Positions 7,839 to 16,764 are shown, counted from the first letter of the stretch. The stretch: 64,000 nucleotides of DNA from Thauera sedimentorum (GCF_014489115.1 NZ_JACTAH010000001.1:1178001-1242000), one strand, 5' to 3'. The notes: generated from the letters alone by a model not told the origin. Made by a program: numbers and translations.

Positions 7839-7905
7839 GAGTTTCCTCAGCGCATCCTAAATATTCCCTAAGCATCGTCCCGCCCGCGCCGGGCAGCGCT
7901 ACAGT
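7835..7905 (+). promoter_or_regulatory. Tandem CTNAGCR heptamers and -10 before E1 alpha gene
   Basis: Heptamers TTAAGAG (7835), CTCAGCG (7846), CTAAATA (7857) and CTAAGCA (7868) fall exactly 11 bp apart. The first overlaps the stop codon of the regulator gene. A -10-like TACAGT lies at 7900-7905; the sequence around it (ACAGTGCGC) resembles ACACTGCGC at the same place relative to the array at 5284-5323. This suggests two promoters under one winged-helix regulator. Confidence 0.5.
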
Positions 7906-7963
7906 GCGCCGCCATGGAGCGCTGCCGTGTTGCGGCCTGCGCTCCGCATGCGAGGAGACGAAG

Positions 7964-8926
7964 ATGGGCATCAGGCTGTATGACGGACGGGCGGAGGAGC
8001 TGCTGCAGGCCATGTGGCTGATCCGCGCCTACGAGGAACGCGCGGTGGCGCTGCAGGCCGAACAGGGCGTGCCGGGCACCTGCACCGCGGTGGGGCAGGA
8101 GGCGGCGGCGGTGGGCGTGGTGTCGGCGCTCGGCGCGGACGACCTTATCCTCACCAATCACCGCAGCGCCGGCCACCTGCTGGCGCGCGGTGCTGACCCC
8201 GGGCGCATGCTGGCCGAGGTGATGGGCCGGCGCGACGGCTACTGCAAGGGCAAGAGCGGCTCGCTGCACATCTCCGCCAAGGAGCTCGGTGTGGTGCTCA
8301 CCTCGACCATCGTCGGCGGAGAACTCGCGCTCGCCACCGGGGTGGCGCTGTCGCAGCAGATGCTCGGGCGTCGCGGCGTGGTGGCCTGCTTCTTCGGCGA
8401 TGGCGCGGCCTGCGAAGGGCGCTTCCACGAGTCGCTCAACCTGGCCGCGGTGTGGCGCCTGCCGGTGCTCTATGTATGCGAGAACAACCAGTGGCAGGCC
8501 TTCGTGCACCGGCGCGAGACCATGCTGGCCGACAACATCGCCGCGCGCGCCGTGGGCTACGGCATGGACACCGCGGTGGTCGACGGCAACGACCCGGAGG
8601 CGGTGCGCGCCGCGGCGCTGGAAGCGGTGGAGACCATCCGCGCCACCGGCCGGCCGTACTTCCTGGAGGCGCGCACCTACCGCTTGCGCGGCCATTTCGA
8701 GCCGGACGACCAGGCTTATGTCGACCAGGACGAGCTCGCCGCCTGGCGCGCGCGCGATCCGCTGGCCTTGCTCGAAGCCCGCCTGCTCGCCGCCGGCCGC
8801 ATCGATGCGGACGCCCTGCAGGCGCTGCGCGCCGAGGCCTACCGGCGCATCGACGCGGGCTGGCGCTTCGCGGTCGATTCGCCGTATCCGGCCGCGGCCG
8901 AACTCATCACCGACGTCTACGCCTGA
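7964..8926 (+). CDS. Thiamine-diphosphate dehydrogenase E1 alpha subunit (acetoin/pyruvate type)
   Basis: The ATG at 7964 follows GAGGAG. The 320-residue product has the ThDP motif GDGAACEGRFHESLNLA ending in NN (CENNQ), and GKSGSLH, typical of alpha subunits of 2-oxoacid or acetoin dehydrogenases. It acts in the cytoplasm as an alpha2beta2 heterotetramer with the next gene's product, decarboxylating a 2-oxo acid or cleaving acetoin on thiamine diphosphate. No E2 or E3 gene is adjacent; the only E2/E3 genes in the window belong to the 2-oxoglutarate complex at 25.6-28.3 kb. The substrate is not readable. It could be AcoA-like. Confidence 0.88.
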   Translation: MGIRLYDGRAEELLQAMWLIRAYEERAVALQAEQGVPGTCTAVGQEAAAVGVVSALGADDLILTNHRSAGHLLARGADPGRMLAEVMGRRDGYCKGKSGSLHISAKELGVVLTSTIVGGELALATGVALSQQMLGRRGVVACFFGDGAACEGRFHESLNLAAVWRLPVLYVCENNQWQAFVHRRETMLADNIAARAVGYGMDTAVVDGNDPEAVRAAALEAVETIRATGRPYFLEARTYRLRGHFEPDDQAYVDQDELAAWRARDPLALLEARLLAAGRIDADALQALRAEAYRRIDAGWRFAVDSPYPAAAELITDVYA

Positions 8927-8939
8927 GAGGAAAACCGCC

Positions 8940-9920
8940 ATGACACGAATCACCGTAATGGACGCCATCGACCAGGCGCTGGCCGAGGAGATGGCGCGCG
9001 ACCCCGCCGTGCTGCTGATGGGCGAGGGCGTGGCCACCAAGCGCCGCGCGCTGGTCGAAGCCTTCGGCAGCGCGCGGGTGCGCAACACCCCGCTGGCCGA
9101 AGGCATCATCGCCGGCACCGCGGTGGGTGCCGCGGCCACCGGCCTGCGACCGGTGGTGGACCTCTTGTTCGCCCCCTTCCTGTGCTACGCGATGGACGAG
9201 CTGGTGAACAGCGCCGGCAAGCTGCGCTACCTCTCCGGCGGGCAGTTCGACTTCCCGCTGGTGGCGATCGCCATGACCGGCGCCGGCTGGGGCGTGGGTG
9301 CGCAGCACAACCACAACCTGGAGGCCTGGTTCGCCCACGCCCCCGGGCTGAAGGTGGCGATGCCGTCCACCGCGGCGGACTTCAAGGGCATGCTCAAGAG
9401 CGCGATCCGCGACCCCGATCCGGTGCTGTTCTTCGTGGACATCGCCCTGGCCTACACCGACGGTGAAGTGCCCGCCGGCGAGCATCTGGTGCCGCTCGGC
9501 CGCGCCGCGCGGCGCCGCGAAGGGCGCGACGTGACGCTGATCTCCTACGCCAAGACGGTTGCGGTGTGCGAGCAGGCGGCCGAACTGCTGGCCGTGCAGG
9601 GCATTTCCGCCGAGGTGCTGGACCTGCGCTGCATCAAGCCGCTGGACGAGGCCGCCATCCTCGCCTCGGTGCGTCGCACCGGACGCGCGGTGGTGGTGCA
9701 CGAGGCGAGCCGGACCTGCGGCGTGGGTGCGGAAGTGGCCGCGCTGATCGGCGAACACGCCTGGGACGCGCTGCGCGCCCCGGTGCTGCGCGTCACCGGC
9801 CCGGACGCCCCGGCGCCCGCCAGCCCGCCGCTGGAACAGGCTTACGTGCCGCAACCCGCGGCAGTGGCCGCCGCCGCACAGCGCCTGATGGCCGGCGCGG
9901 AGACGGCCGCCTGCGTGTAG
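8940..9920 (+). CDS. Thiamine-diphosphate dehydrogenase E1 beta subunit
   Basis: A 326-residue beta subunit 13 bp after the alpha gene, with GAGAGG before its ATG. Typical elements are LLMGEGVA, NTPLAEGIIAGTAVGAA, AHAPGLKVAMPSTAADFKG and a C-terminal transketolase domain from about residue 200 (VTLISYAKTVAVCEQAAELL, then VVVHEASRTCGVGAEVAALI). It supplies the glutamate that activates ThDP. Transcription from this pair runs into a block of four REP palindromes, which probably limit read-through or protect the 3' end. Confidence 0.88.
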   Translation: MTRITVMDAIDQALAEEMARDPAVLLMGEGVATKRRALVEAFGSARVRNTPLAEGIIAGTAVGAAATGLRPVVDLLFAPFLCYAMDELVNSAGKLRYLSGGQFDFPLVAIAMTGAGWGVGAQHNHNLEAWFAHAPGLKVAMPSTAADFKGMLKSAIRDPDPVLFFVDIALAYTDGEVPAGEHLVPLGRAARRREGRDVTLISYAKTVAVCEQAAELLAVQGISAEVLDLRCIKPLDEAAILASVRRTGRAVVVHEASRTCGVGAEVAALIGEHAWDALRAPVLRVTGPDAPAPASPPLEQAYVPQPAAVAAAAQRLMAGAETAACV

Positions 9921-9932
9921 CCCTTACGCCTT

Positions 9933-10095
9933 GTAGGAGCGGCCTTGGCCGCGATCCGACCGCCGGGAGCACCACCGCCGCAATCGCGGGCAAGCCCGCT
10001 CCTACCGGGCACGGAGCGCGTGTAGGAGCGGGCTTGCCCGCGATGCTGCGTATATTTTGCGGCGGATCGCATCGCGGCCAAGGCCGCTCCTGCAG
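9933..10095. repeat. REP/BIME block, four palindromic units
   Basis: Four copies of the 23-25 bp unit GTAGGAGCGGSCTTGSCCGC plus GAT lie in alternating orientation at 9933-9956, 9983-10005, 10022-10044 and 10071-10095. Two spellings occur (GGCCTTGGCC and GGGCTTGCCC). The block fills the space between the E1 beta gene and the AlaX gene. Related copies lie at 10869-10943, 14389-14411 and 36171-36243. Confidence 0.9.
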
Positions 10096-10151
10096 CGCTG
10101 CGCTTGACCGCTGGCGGTATCGCTTCGATGATCGGCACCAGGAGGTAGCCC

Positions 10152-10856
10152 ATGACGGAAGCGATTTTTCAGCGCGACGCCTACGCGGCGGAGTGCGAGG
10201 CCACGGTGGTGGCGGTGGACGACGGCAAGGTGGTGCTGGACCGCACGGTGTTCTACCCGGCCGGTGGTGGCCAGCCCGGTGATCGCGGCGAACTGGAACT
10301 GGACGACGGCCGCCGCCTGGCGGTGGCCGATACCGCGAAAGGCGAGGGCGGCGCCGTGCTGCATCTGCTGGCCGAAGGCGAGGCGCCGCCTGCGACGGGT
10401 GCCCGGGTGCGCGCGCGCATCGACTGGGCGCGGCGCCATCGCCTGATGCGTCACCACACCTGTCTGCACCTGTTGTGCGCGGTGGTCGGTGCGCCGGTCA
10501 CCGGCGGGCGCATGGCCGAGGACAAGGCGCATCTGGACTTCGACATCGAGATGGACAAGCTGGTGGCCGAGGACATCGAGACCCGCCTCAACGCCCTGGT
10601 TGCCGCCGATACCCCGGTGGTGGTGGGCGAGATCGACGACGCGGCGCTGGACGCCAACCCCGGGCTGGTCAAGACCATGTCGGTGCAGCCGCCGCGCGGC
10701 CAGGGCACGGTACGCACCATCGAGATTCCCGGCGTGGACCTGCAGCCCTGCGGCGGCACCCACCTGCGCCGCACCGGCGAGATCGGCCAGGTGCGGGTGG
10801 CGAAGATCCGCTCCGAGGGCAAGCGCAACAAGCGCGTGACCGTGGTGCTGGACTGA
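10152..10856 (+). CDS. Alanyl-tRNA editing protein (AlaX type)
   Basis: A 234-residue stand-alone editing domain that deacylates mischarged Ser- or Gly-tRNA(Ala). It carries both zinc motifs: HHTCLH (about residues 97-102) and CGGTH (about 197-201), and the N-terminal FYPAGGGQPGDRG seen in AlaX and the AlaRS C-terminal region. AGGAGG precedes the ATG. The length and the N-terminal glycine-rich stretch suggest the AlaX-M class. It stands alone between two REP blocks. Confidence 0.92.
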   Translation: MTEAIFQRDAYAAECEATVVAVDDGKVVLDRTVFYPAGGGQPGDRGELELDDGRRLAVADTAKGEGGAVLHLLAEGEAPPATGARVRARIDWARRHRLMRHHTCLHLLCAVVGAPVTGGRMAEDKAHLDFDIEMDKLVAEDIETRLNALVAADTPVVVGEIDDAALDANPGLVKTMSVQPPRGQGTVRTIEIPGVDLQPCGGTHLRRTGEIGQVRVAKIRSEGKRNKRVTVVLD

Positions 10857-10868
10857 AGACGTCGCCCC

Positions 10869-10943
10869 GTAGGAGCGGCCTGGGCCGCGATTTCAGCGTA
10901 CTTGCTATGCAGGCTGTGATCGCGGCCAAGGCCGCTCCTGCAG
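10869..10943. repeat. REP pair, inverted
   Basis: Two REP units in opposite orientation (10869-10891 and 10919-10943) occupy the space between convergent genes. The second abuts the stop codon of the GGDEF-EAL gene, which starts at 10944 on this map. Confidence 0.88.
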
Positions 10944-13481
10944 TTAACGGGGCAGGGTGAACTTGGCGGCTTCGACCGGCTTGCTGAAGTGGAAGCCTTG
11001 CGCCAGGTCGCAGCCGTGCTCGGCCAGGATGGCGAGCTGCTCGGCGGACTCCACGCCTTCGGCCACCACGCGCAGGCCGAGGCTGTGGGCGAGCTTGATG
11101 ATGGCTTCGGCGATGGCTGCGTCGTCCGGGTTGCGGTCGATGTCGCGGATGAACAGGCGGTCGATCTTGAGTTCGTCGATCGGGAAGCGCTTGAGGTAGG
11201 CGAGCGAGGAATAGCCGGTGCCGAAGTCGTCCAGCGCCAGGCGCACGCCCAGCGCGCGCAGGCCCTCGAGCACGCCGATGATGCGCTCGCTGCCGTCCAT
11301 CAGCATGGTCTCGGTGAGTTCCAGGGTGAGCTGGGCGGCGGGCATGCCGGTTTCGGCGATGACCCGGGCGACCATCGCGGTGAAGCCCTCGTCGCGGAAC
11401 TGGCGCGCGGAGATGTTCACCAGCATGCGCAGTTCGCCGTGTCCGGCCTCGCGCCAGCGGGCGTGCTGCAGGCAGGCGGTGCGCAGCACCCATTCGCCTA
11501 TGGGTACGATCAGGCCGGTTTCCTCGGCCAGCGGGATGAAGTCGGCCGGCGGCACCAGGCCGAGGTCGGGATGCATCCAGCGCAGCAGCGCTTCGGCCGC
11601 CACGGTGCGCCCGGCATCGACATGGACCAGCGGCTGGAAGTGCAGCACCAGCTCCTCGCGCGCCAGGGCGCGGTGCAGGGCGCTTTCCAGCGCCAGGTGT
11701 TCCAGCGAGCGGGCGTTCATCGCCGGCTGGTAGAGCTGGAAGGCGTTGCGCCCTTCGTCCTTGGCGCGGTACATGGCGGTGTCGGCGTTCTTGATCAGCG
11801 CCACCGGGTCGCGGCTGTCGTCGGGGAAGATGCTGATGCCGATGCTGGTGGTGACGGTGAGGTCGTGCCCGTCCACCTGCACCGGGCGGCGCAGCGATTC
11901 GATGATGCGGGTGGCGGTGTGCGCGGCGTCGTCCGGGTCGGTGAGGTCGCTGAGCACCGCGATGAACTCGTCGCCGCCCATGCGCGCGACGGTGTCGTCC
12001 TCGCGCAGGCAGGCGCACAGGCGGCGGGCGATCTCCATCAGCAGCTGGTCGCCGACCTCGTGGCCGAGGCTGTCGTTGATGCGCTTGAAGCGGTCGAGGT
12101 CGATGAACAGCACCGCGGCGCGGTTGCGGTTGCGGTGCGCGTGGGCCAGCGCGACCTGCAGGCGGTCTTCCAGCAGGCGGCGGTTGGGCAGGCCGGTGAG
12201 CGGGTCGAAGTAGGCGAGGTGGCGGATGTGCGCCTCGTTCTCCTTCAACTGGCTGATGTCGCTGAACACCGCGGCGTAGTTGGTCAGCTTGCCGTCGCGG
12301 TCCTTGATGGCGGTGATGGTGAGCAGCTCGGGGTAGAGCTCGCCGCTCTTGCGGCGGTTCCAGATCTCGCCCTGCCACTGGCCTTCGGCGGACAGCTGGG
12401 CCCACATCTCGCGGTAGAACTCGGGGCTCTGGCGGCCGGAGTTGAGCAGCGAGGGATTGCGTCCGATCACCTCTTCCGGGCGATAGCCGGTGAGCCGGGT
12501 GAAGGCCGGATTGACCGAGATGATGCGCGCCTTCTCGTCGGTGATCAGGATGCCTTCCAGCGAGCTTTCGATGACCTTCTCGGCCAGGTGCAGGTTGCGC
12601 TGCGAGGCGTTGAGCGCCATGTCGCGCTCGCGCAGCGCGTGCTGCAGTTCATGCACGTACACCAGCTCCATGCCGGAGAGGATGTCGGCGAAGCTGACCA
12701 GGTCGGCCAGGCTGCCGTCGCGGCGCAGCACGCCCACGTGGCGCACCCGGCGGTCGCTGAGCATGCAGCGCACGTGGTAGAGGCTGGCGTCCTCGCTCAC
12801 CGTGATCAGCGGGCGGCTGGCCAGCTCGCCCACCGAACGGTTGCCGGCGCGCTCGGCGACCAGGCGGGTCAGGTCGCGCTCGGTGAGGATGCCGTAGCTG
12901 CCGTCGTCGTAGGCCACCACCACCGCGTCCTGCGCGGCGTTGCGCATCTGCCGCACCGCTTCGCCGAGCAGGGCGGATGCGGGCAAGGGCTGCAGGCTGC
13001 CCTTGACGATGGAGTCGAGCTTGCGCAGCTTCAGGTAATGCTCGATGCCCTGGTTGAGCACCACGTCGGTCTGGGTGACGATGCCGCAGCGGCGCCCGTG
13101 CTCATCGACCACCAGGTAGTGGCGCATGTGCTCGTCGCGGAAACGGACCGCCAGTTCCTGCAGGCTGAGGTCGCGGGTGACGGCGCGCACCGGGGCGCTC
13201 ATGGCGTCGCTGATCGGGCGGTTGAAGCTGTCGGGGTGGTCGAAATCGATTGCCAGGGCGTCGCGTTCGGTCCAGATGCCGACCGGGACGTCGTCCTCCA
13301 CCACCAGGATGGAGCTGACCCGCGCGATGCTCATGCGCCGGGCCGCTTCGTGCAGGGCCAGGTCCGGTGCGCACTCGAGGATGCTGCCGCGGACGATCTG
13401 GCCCACCGTCACCTCGGAAGAGATCAGAGCGCCGAGCACGGCGTCCTCGGCTGGTTCGGTGTAAGCGACTTTGTCATCCAT
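10944..13481 (-). CDS. CBS-PAS-GGDEF-EAL cyclic-di-GMP protein
   Basis: An 845-residue cytoplasmic protein. Residues about 25-290 hold CBS-type repeats (SDAMSAPVRAV, GIVTQTDVV, GILTERDL), about 300-420 a PAS domain (ILITDEKARIISVNPAFTRL), about 422-600 a GGDEF domain and about 620-840 an EAL domain. GGDEF is intact near residue 500, with the inhibitory site RxxD (REDD) five residues before it. EAL reads EALLRW, with LVNISARQF, ELTETML, DDFGTGYSSL and EGVES, so both cyclase and phosphodiesterase look competent. CBS domains suggest adenine-nucleotide sensing. The ATG at 13481 was preferred because the longer frame adds only unstructured sequence. Confidence 0.9.
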   Translation of the reverse strand: MDDKVAYTEPAEDAVLGALISSEVTVGQIVRGSILECAPDLALHEAARRMSIARVSSILVVEDDVPVGIWTERDALAIDFDHPDSFNRPISDAMSAPVRAVTRDLSLQELAVRFRDEHMRHYLVVDEHGRRCGIVTQTDVVLNQGIEHYLKLRKLDSIVKGSLQPLPASALLGEAVRQMRNAAQDAVVVAYDDGSYGILTERDLTRLVAERAGNRSVGELASRPLITVSEDASLYHVRCMLSDRRVRHVGVLRRDGSLADLVSFADILSGMELVYVHELQHALRERDMALNASQRNLHLAEKVIESSLEGILITDEKARIISVNPAFTRLTGYRPEEVIGRNPSLLNSGRQSPEFYREMWAQLSAEGQWQGEIWNRRKSGELYPELLTITAIKDRDGKLTNYAAVFSDISQLKENEAHIRHLAYFDPLTGLPNRRLLEDRLQVALAHAHRNRNRAAVLFIDLDRFKRINDSLGHEVGDQLLMEIARRLCACLREDDTVARMGGDEFIAVLSDLTDPDDAAHTATRIIESLRRPVQVDGHDLTVTTSIGISIFPDDSRDPVALIKNADTAMYRAKDEGRNAFQLYQPAMNARSLEHLALESALHRALAREELVLHFQPLVHVDAGRTVAAEALLRWMHPDLGLVPPADFIPLAEETGLIVPIGEWVLRTACLQHARWREAGHGELRMLVNISARQFRDEGFTAMVARVIAETGMPAAQLTLELTETMLMDGSERIIGVLEGLRALGVRLALDDFGTGYSSLAYLKRFPIDELKIDRLFIRDIDRNPDDAAIAEAIIKLAHSLGLRVVAEGVESAEQLAILAEHGCDLAQGFHFSKPVEAAKFTLPR

Positions 13482-13723
13482 CTCTGGGGTTCGCGATCGT
13501 TGCGGATACCTGCCGCGGCATCGCCTGCCTGCGGCGGAAGACTCCGGCGAATGGCCGGATTGGCCAGGTTCGGAGTGCGTGACACCATAGCATCGCCAGG
13601 AAAGTCCCGCCACCGGCCAGATCAAGCGGAGATTGCGTCACGCGGCGGGAGTGTTTCGGGGCATGCAAACCGCCATGCGGCTGGGGTAAGCTCTGCAGCA
13701 TCGACTGCAGGAGGACCCACACG

Positions 13724-14392
13724 ATGAAGCGCAACCCTTTGTCCGAGGACGGCCGCGAGTTCCTCGATCCGCTGATGATGCCGTACGACATGCTGACCGA
13801 TGCCTGGATGAACGCCTGGATGCAGCCGTTGGCGACCTGGCAGCGCTTTGTCGGCGGCCAGTGGCAGCAGTGGCTGGATGCCATGGCCCATTTGCCCAGT
13901 CCCTGGCTGCCCGCGCTGGCCGCCGGGCGCGAGGGGCAGCCGCCGGCGATCGATTTCTTCCTGCCCTGGTTGCCGGTCGTTGCAGACACCGCACCGGCTG
14001 CCGTTGAGCCGCCGGTCGAGGCGGTCGAAGCCGCCGCGCCCAAGGAGGTCCAGCCCGCGAAGACGCCCGCTTCCGCCCGGGCACCGCGCAAGCCCGCTGC
14101 GCTGGAGAAGGCCGAAACCGCTCCGGCACGCAAGCCGGCTGCGGCGAAGAAGACGGAAGCCGCGCCGACACGCAAATCGGCAGCGGCGAAGAAGGCTGAA
14201 ACCGCTCCGGCGGGCAAGCCCGCCAGCGCCAAGCGACCCGCGGCGGCCAACAAGGCGTCCGCCGCGCCGGCGCCGAAGCCGGCAGCAGGCGACGCGCCCG
14301 CGGACAAGCCGGCACCAGCCCGGCGCCGGGCCGCTGCCGGCAAGACAACCGCGCCGGCCAAACCCGCCCCGCGGGCGAAGAAGGAGGTGTAG
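13724..14392 (+). CDS. Trp-rich protein with histone-H1-like Lys/Ala/Pro tail
   Basis: A 222-residue protein with GGAGG before the ATG. The first 85 residues are rich in Trp and Met (DAWMNAWMQPLATWQRF, GGQWQQWLDAM). From about residue 105 on it is low-complexity, with repeats of the kind KPAAAKKTEAAP and KAETAPA, giving a strongly basic, disordered tail like those of bacterial H1-type or phasin-associated proteins. The tail suggests binding to nucleic acid or to polyhydroxyalkanoate granules; neither is shown. The stop codon TAG is part of a REP element, so the original C-terminus may have been altered by its insertion. Confidence 0.65.
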   Translation: MKRNPLSEDGREFLDPLMMPYDMLTDAWMNAWMQPLATWQRFVGGQWQQWLDAMAHLPSPWLPALAAGREGQPPAIDFFLPWLPVVADTAPAAVEPPVEAVEAAAPKEVQPAKTPASARAPRKPAALEKAETAPARKPAAAKKTEAAPTRKSAAAKKAETAPAGKPASAKRPAAANKASAAPAPKPAAGDAPADKPAPARRRAAAGKTTAPAKPAPRAKKEV

Positions 14393-14411
14393 GAGCGGCC
14401 TTGGCCGCGAT
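14389..14411. repeat. Single REP unit that supplies a stop codon
   Basis: One GTAGGAGCGGCCTTGGCCGC unit plus GAT. Its bases 2-4 (TAG, 14390-14392) are the stop codon of the preceding gene. Further on, GCGTGACGCG (14468-14477) and CGCGTCACGC (14507-14516) form a separate 10-bp inverted repeat before the lyase gene's 3' end. Confidence 0.88.
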
Positions 14412-14550
14412 TGCCGCGCCCTCACCTCGTCGGCGGAATCGCCTCTACGAGGGATGTGCGCCCCGGAGCGTGACGCGTTCTACGCGCCCCCGTGCGCCTC
14501 AGGCGCGCGCGTCACGCCGGCCAATGTGACATCGGAGCCGCGGCACCGCC

Positions 14551-15546
14551 TCAGGCAGCGAAGAAGCGCTGTGTGGCTTCGGCCGACAGCGCCATGCCGG
14601 TGAGGCGCGCGCGCTGCAGCAGTTCCCAGTAATAGCGGTAGGAGGCGCGGTCGTGCAGGCGGCCGCGATGCTGGATGGGACCCCAGTCGGCGTCCTGCGC
14701 GGCGGCGAGGATGTCCGTCGCGTCCTCGACTTCGGAGAAGTCGGGGCGCATGGCTTCGACGATGGGCTGGATCTGGTTGGGGTGGATGCTCCACATGCGC
14801 AGGTAGCCGAACTCACGCCGCGCACGCTCGGCGTCGCCGCGGATGACGGCGATGTCCTTCAGCTCGGTGGTGACATTGTGCGAGGGCACCACTCCGCAGC
14901 CCAGCGCGGCGGCGGCGATCTCCACCTTGGCGCGCACCACCAGCGGGTGTTCGAACTGTCCCGGGCTCTTCATCGCCGCGCCGGGAATCGCGCCATGGTG
15001 GGCGGAGACGAAATCCATGAGGCCGAAGTCGAGCGACTCCACGCCTTCCAGCGCGGCGATCTCCCACACTTCGCGCAAGGCCCCGTGCGTTTCGATGAGC
15101 ACATGAACCGGCAGGTGGGTGCCGAGCCCGGCCGCGGCTTCGGCACGGCGCAGTTCGACGATCTGTGCCGCGGCGTCGGCGGCCGAACGGACCTTGGGCA
15201 GGGTGACGAAGGCCAGGCGCCGGCCCGCGCCGTGGATGAGAATGTCCAGGTCCGCCTGCCAGTGCGGGTGGGTGATGTCGTGAATGCGCACGCCGACCCG
15301 GCCGTGCCGGTTGTCGGCGCCGTTGACCACCTCGACCACCATCTGCGCGTGCTCGGCCTCGGCGCCGGTGCGGGCGCCGTCCTCGCAATCGCAGGTGATG
15401 TCGAAGACCGGGCCCATCTCGTTCTGCAGCGCAAGCGCCTTGCGCATCAGTTTCTCGGAGCCGGCGTAGTGGTCGACCGCGGGCAGAGCGGGGAAAGGCT
15501 TCTCGCCGGAGAAGAGCACGTTGCGGGGGTGTTGTCTGGCGTTCAT
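14551..15546 (-). CDS. CitE/HpcH-family CoA-ester lyase (malyl-CoA lyase-like)
   Basis: A 331-residue aldolase of the HpcH/HpaI-CitE superfamily. It has CDCEDGA near residue 50 (metal and CoA site), VLIETHGALREVWEIAALEGVE (in two parts: metal-ligand Glu and helix), DFGLMDFVSAHHG, and a C-terminal SIHPNQIQPIVEAM loop typical of malyl/citramalyl-CoA lyases. The reaction is probably reversible cleavage of a beta-hydroxyacyl-CoA such as malyl-CoA to acetyl-CoA and glyoxylate. It lies downstream of mdh on the same strand, but a terminator separates them. I chose the ATG at 15546; 15582 is also open. Confidence 0.82.
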   Translation of the reverse strand: MNARQHPRNVLFSGEKPFPALPAVDHYAGSEKLMRKALALQNEMGPVFDITCDCEDGARTGAEAEHAQMVVEVVNGADNRHGRVGVRIHDITHPHWQADLDILIHGAGRRLAFVTLPKVRSAADAAAQIVELRRAEAAAGLGTHLPVHVLIETHGALREVWEIAALEGVESLDFGLMDFVSAHHGAIPGAAMKSPGQFEHPLVVRAKVEIAAAALGCGVVPSHNVTTELKDIAVIRGDAERARREFGYLRMWSIHPNQIQPIVEAMRPDFSEVEDATDILAAAQDADWGPIQHRGRLHDRASYRYYWELLQRARLTGMALSAEATQRFFAA

Positions 15547-15605
15547 GGCGGGGTCAGCGGTTGTTGGCTTGGCGGCGGGCAAGGATAGCAGCGGGCCGGT
15601 GAACG

Positions 15606-15634
15606 AAAAAGGCGCACGGCCTGGGCCGTGCGCC
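15606..15634 (-). terminator. Rho-independent terminator of mdh
   Basis: A perfect 10-bp stem GGCGCACGGC / GCCGTGCGCC with a 4-base loop. On the minus strand it is followed by TTTTT (15606-15610), so it ends the mdh transcript before the lyase gene. Confidence 0.9.
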
Positions 15635-15660
15635 TTGCGATGCTGCGTTGCTGGCGAGGA

Positions 15661-16653
15661 TCAGCCCAGCAGATCCTTCACGCCTTCGCGCTCTTCCAGC
15701 AGTTCGTTCAGGGTGACGGTCATGCGCTCACGCGAGAACTCGTCGATCTCCAGGCCCTGGACGATCTTGTACTCGCCGTTCTCGGTGGTCACCGGGAAGC
15801 CGTAGATGATGCCTTCCGGGATGCCGTAGGAGCCGTCGGACGGGATGCCCATGGTGACCCACTCGCCCTTGGAACCCAGCACCCAGTCGCGGATGTGGTC
15901 GATGGCGGCGTTGGCGGCGGAAGCGGCGGACGACAGGCCACGCGCTTCGATGATCGCGGCGCCGCGCTTGCCGACGGTGGGCAGGAAGACGTCCTTGTTC
16001 CAGGCAGCGTCGTTGATCAGGTCCTTGACGCCGTCGCCGTTGGAGGTGACGAAACGGTAGTCGGCGTACATGGTGGGGGAGTGGTTGCCCCACACCACCA
16101 GGTTCTTCAGGCTGGAGACTTCACGGCCGGCCTTGGTGGCCAACTGCGACAGCGCGCGGTTGTGGTCCAGGCGCAGCATGCCGGTGAAGTTCTTGGCCGG
16201 GACGCGGCCGAACTTCTGGGCCACTTCCTTGGCGATGTAGGCGTTGGTGTTGCAGGGGTTGCCGACCACCAGCACCTTGCAGTCCGGATCGGCGTACTGG
16301 CCGATGGCAGCGCCCTGCACGGTGAAGATCTTGGCGTTTTCGGTCAGCAGGTCCTTGCGCTCCATGCCGGGGCCGCGCGGACGGGCGCCGACCAGCAGGG
16401 CAACCTTGGCGTCCTTGAAGGCCACGTTGGGGTCGTCGGTGGCGATCATGCCGGCCAGCAGCGGGAAGGCGCAGTCTTCCAGTTCCATCATCACGCCCTT
16501 GACCGCCTTCTGGGCCTGGGGCAGATCGAGCAGTTGCAGGATGACGGGCTGGTCCTTGCCCAGCATTTCACCGGAGGCGATGCGGAACAGCAGGCTGTAG
16601 CCGATCTGGCCGGCGGCACCGGTCACGGCAACGCGGACGGGGGCTTTGCTCAT
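15661..16653 (-). CDS. mdh: Malate dehydrogenase (NAD)
   Basis: A 330-residue enzyme that oxidises malate to oxaloacetate in the TCA cycle. It has the N-terminal dinucleotide motif [18 protein letters not shown], the [10 protein letters not shown] motif, [11 protein letters not shown] and [12 protein letters not shown], with the catalytic His in the last. This is the long, lactate-dehydrogenase-like class used by betaproteobacteria. GAGGGAG precedes the ATG. It diverges from the GntR regulator, and its promoter and the shared palindrome lie in the 214-bp gap. Confidence 0.97.
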   Translation of the reverse strand: MSKAPVRVAVTGAAGQIGYSLLFRIASGEMLGKDQPVILQLLDLPQAQKAVKGVMMELEDCAFPLLAGMIATDDPNVAFKDAKVALLVGARPRGPGMERKDLLTENAKIFTVQGAAIGQYADPDCKVLVVGNPCNTNAYIAKEVAQKFGRVPAKNFTGMLRLDHNRALSQLATKAGREVSSLKNLVVWGNHSPTMYADYRFVTSNGDGVKDLINDAAWNKDVFLPTVGKRGAAIIEARGLSSAASAANAAIDHIRDWVLGSKGEWVTMGIPSDGSYGIPEGIIYGFPVTTENGEYKIVQGLEIDEFSRERMTVTLNELLEEREGVKDLLG

Positions 16654-16764
16654 GTGATTACTCCCTCAAATCAAGACGGTCTGGATGGTTTGATCGTGCG
16701 CCCGTTTGCTGCGTGCCTTGAACGGGAATCCGGCGGGGCGACGGTCAGAAGTCGGGGCGGAAGG

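Noticed and set aside
9933..10095. CRISPR-like array
   Set aside because: Units alternate in orientation and are palindromes with unequal spacing; this is a REP/BIME block and no cas genes are near.
10989..13727. A 912-codon plus-strand open frame opposite the GGDEF-EAL gene
   Set aside because: The minus-strand gene has GGDEF, EAL, PAS and CBS motifs in order; the antisense protein is His/Gln/Ala-rich with no family resemblance.
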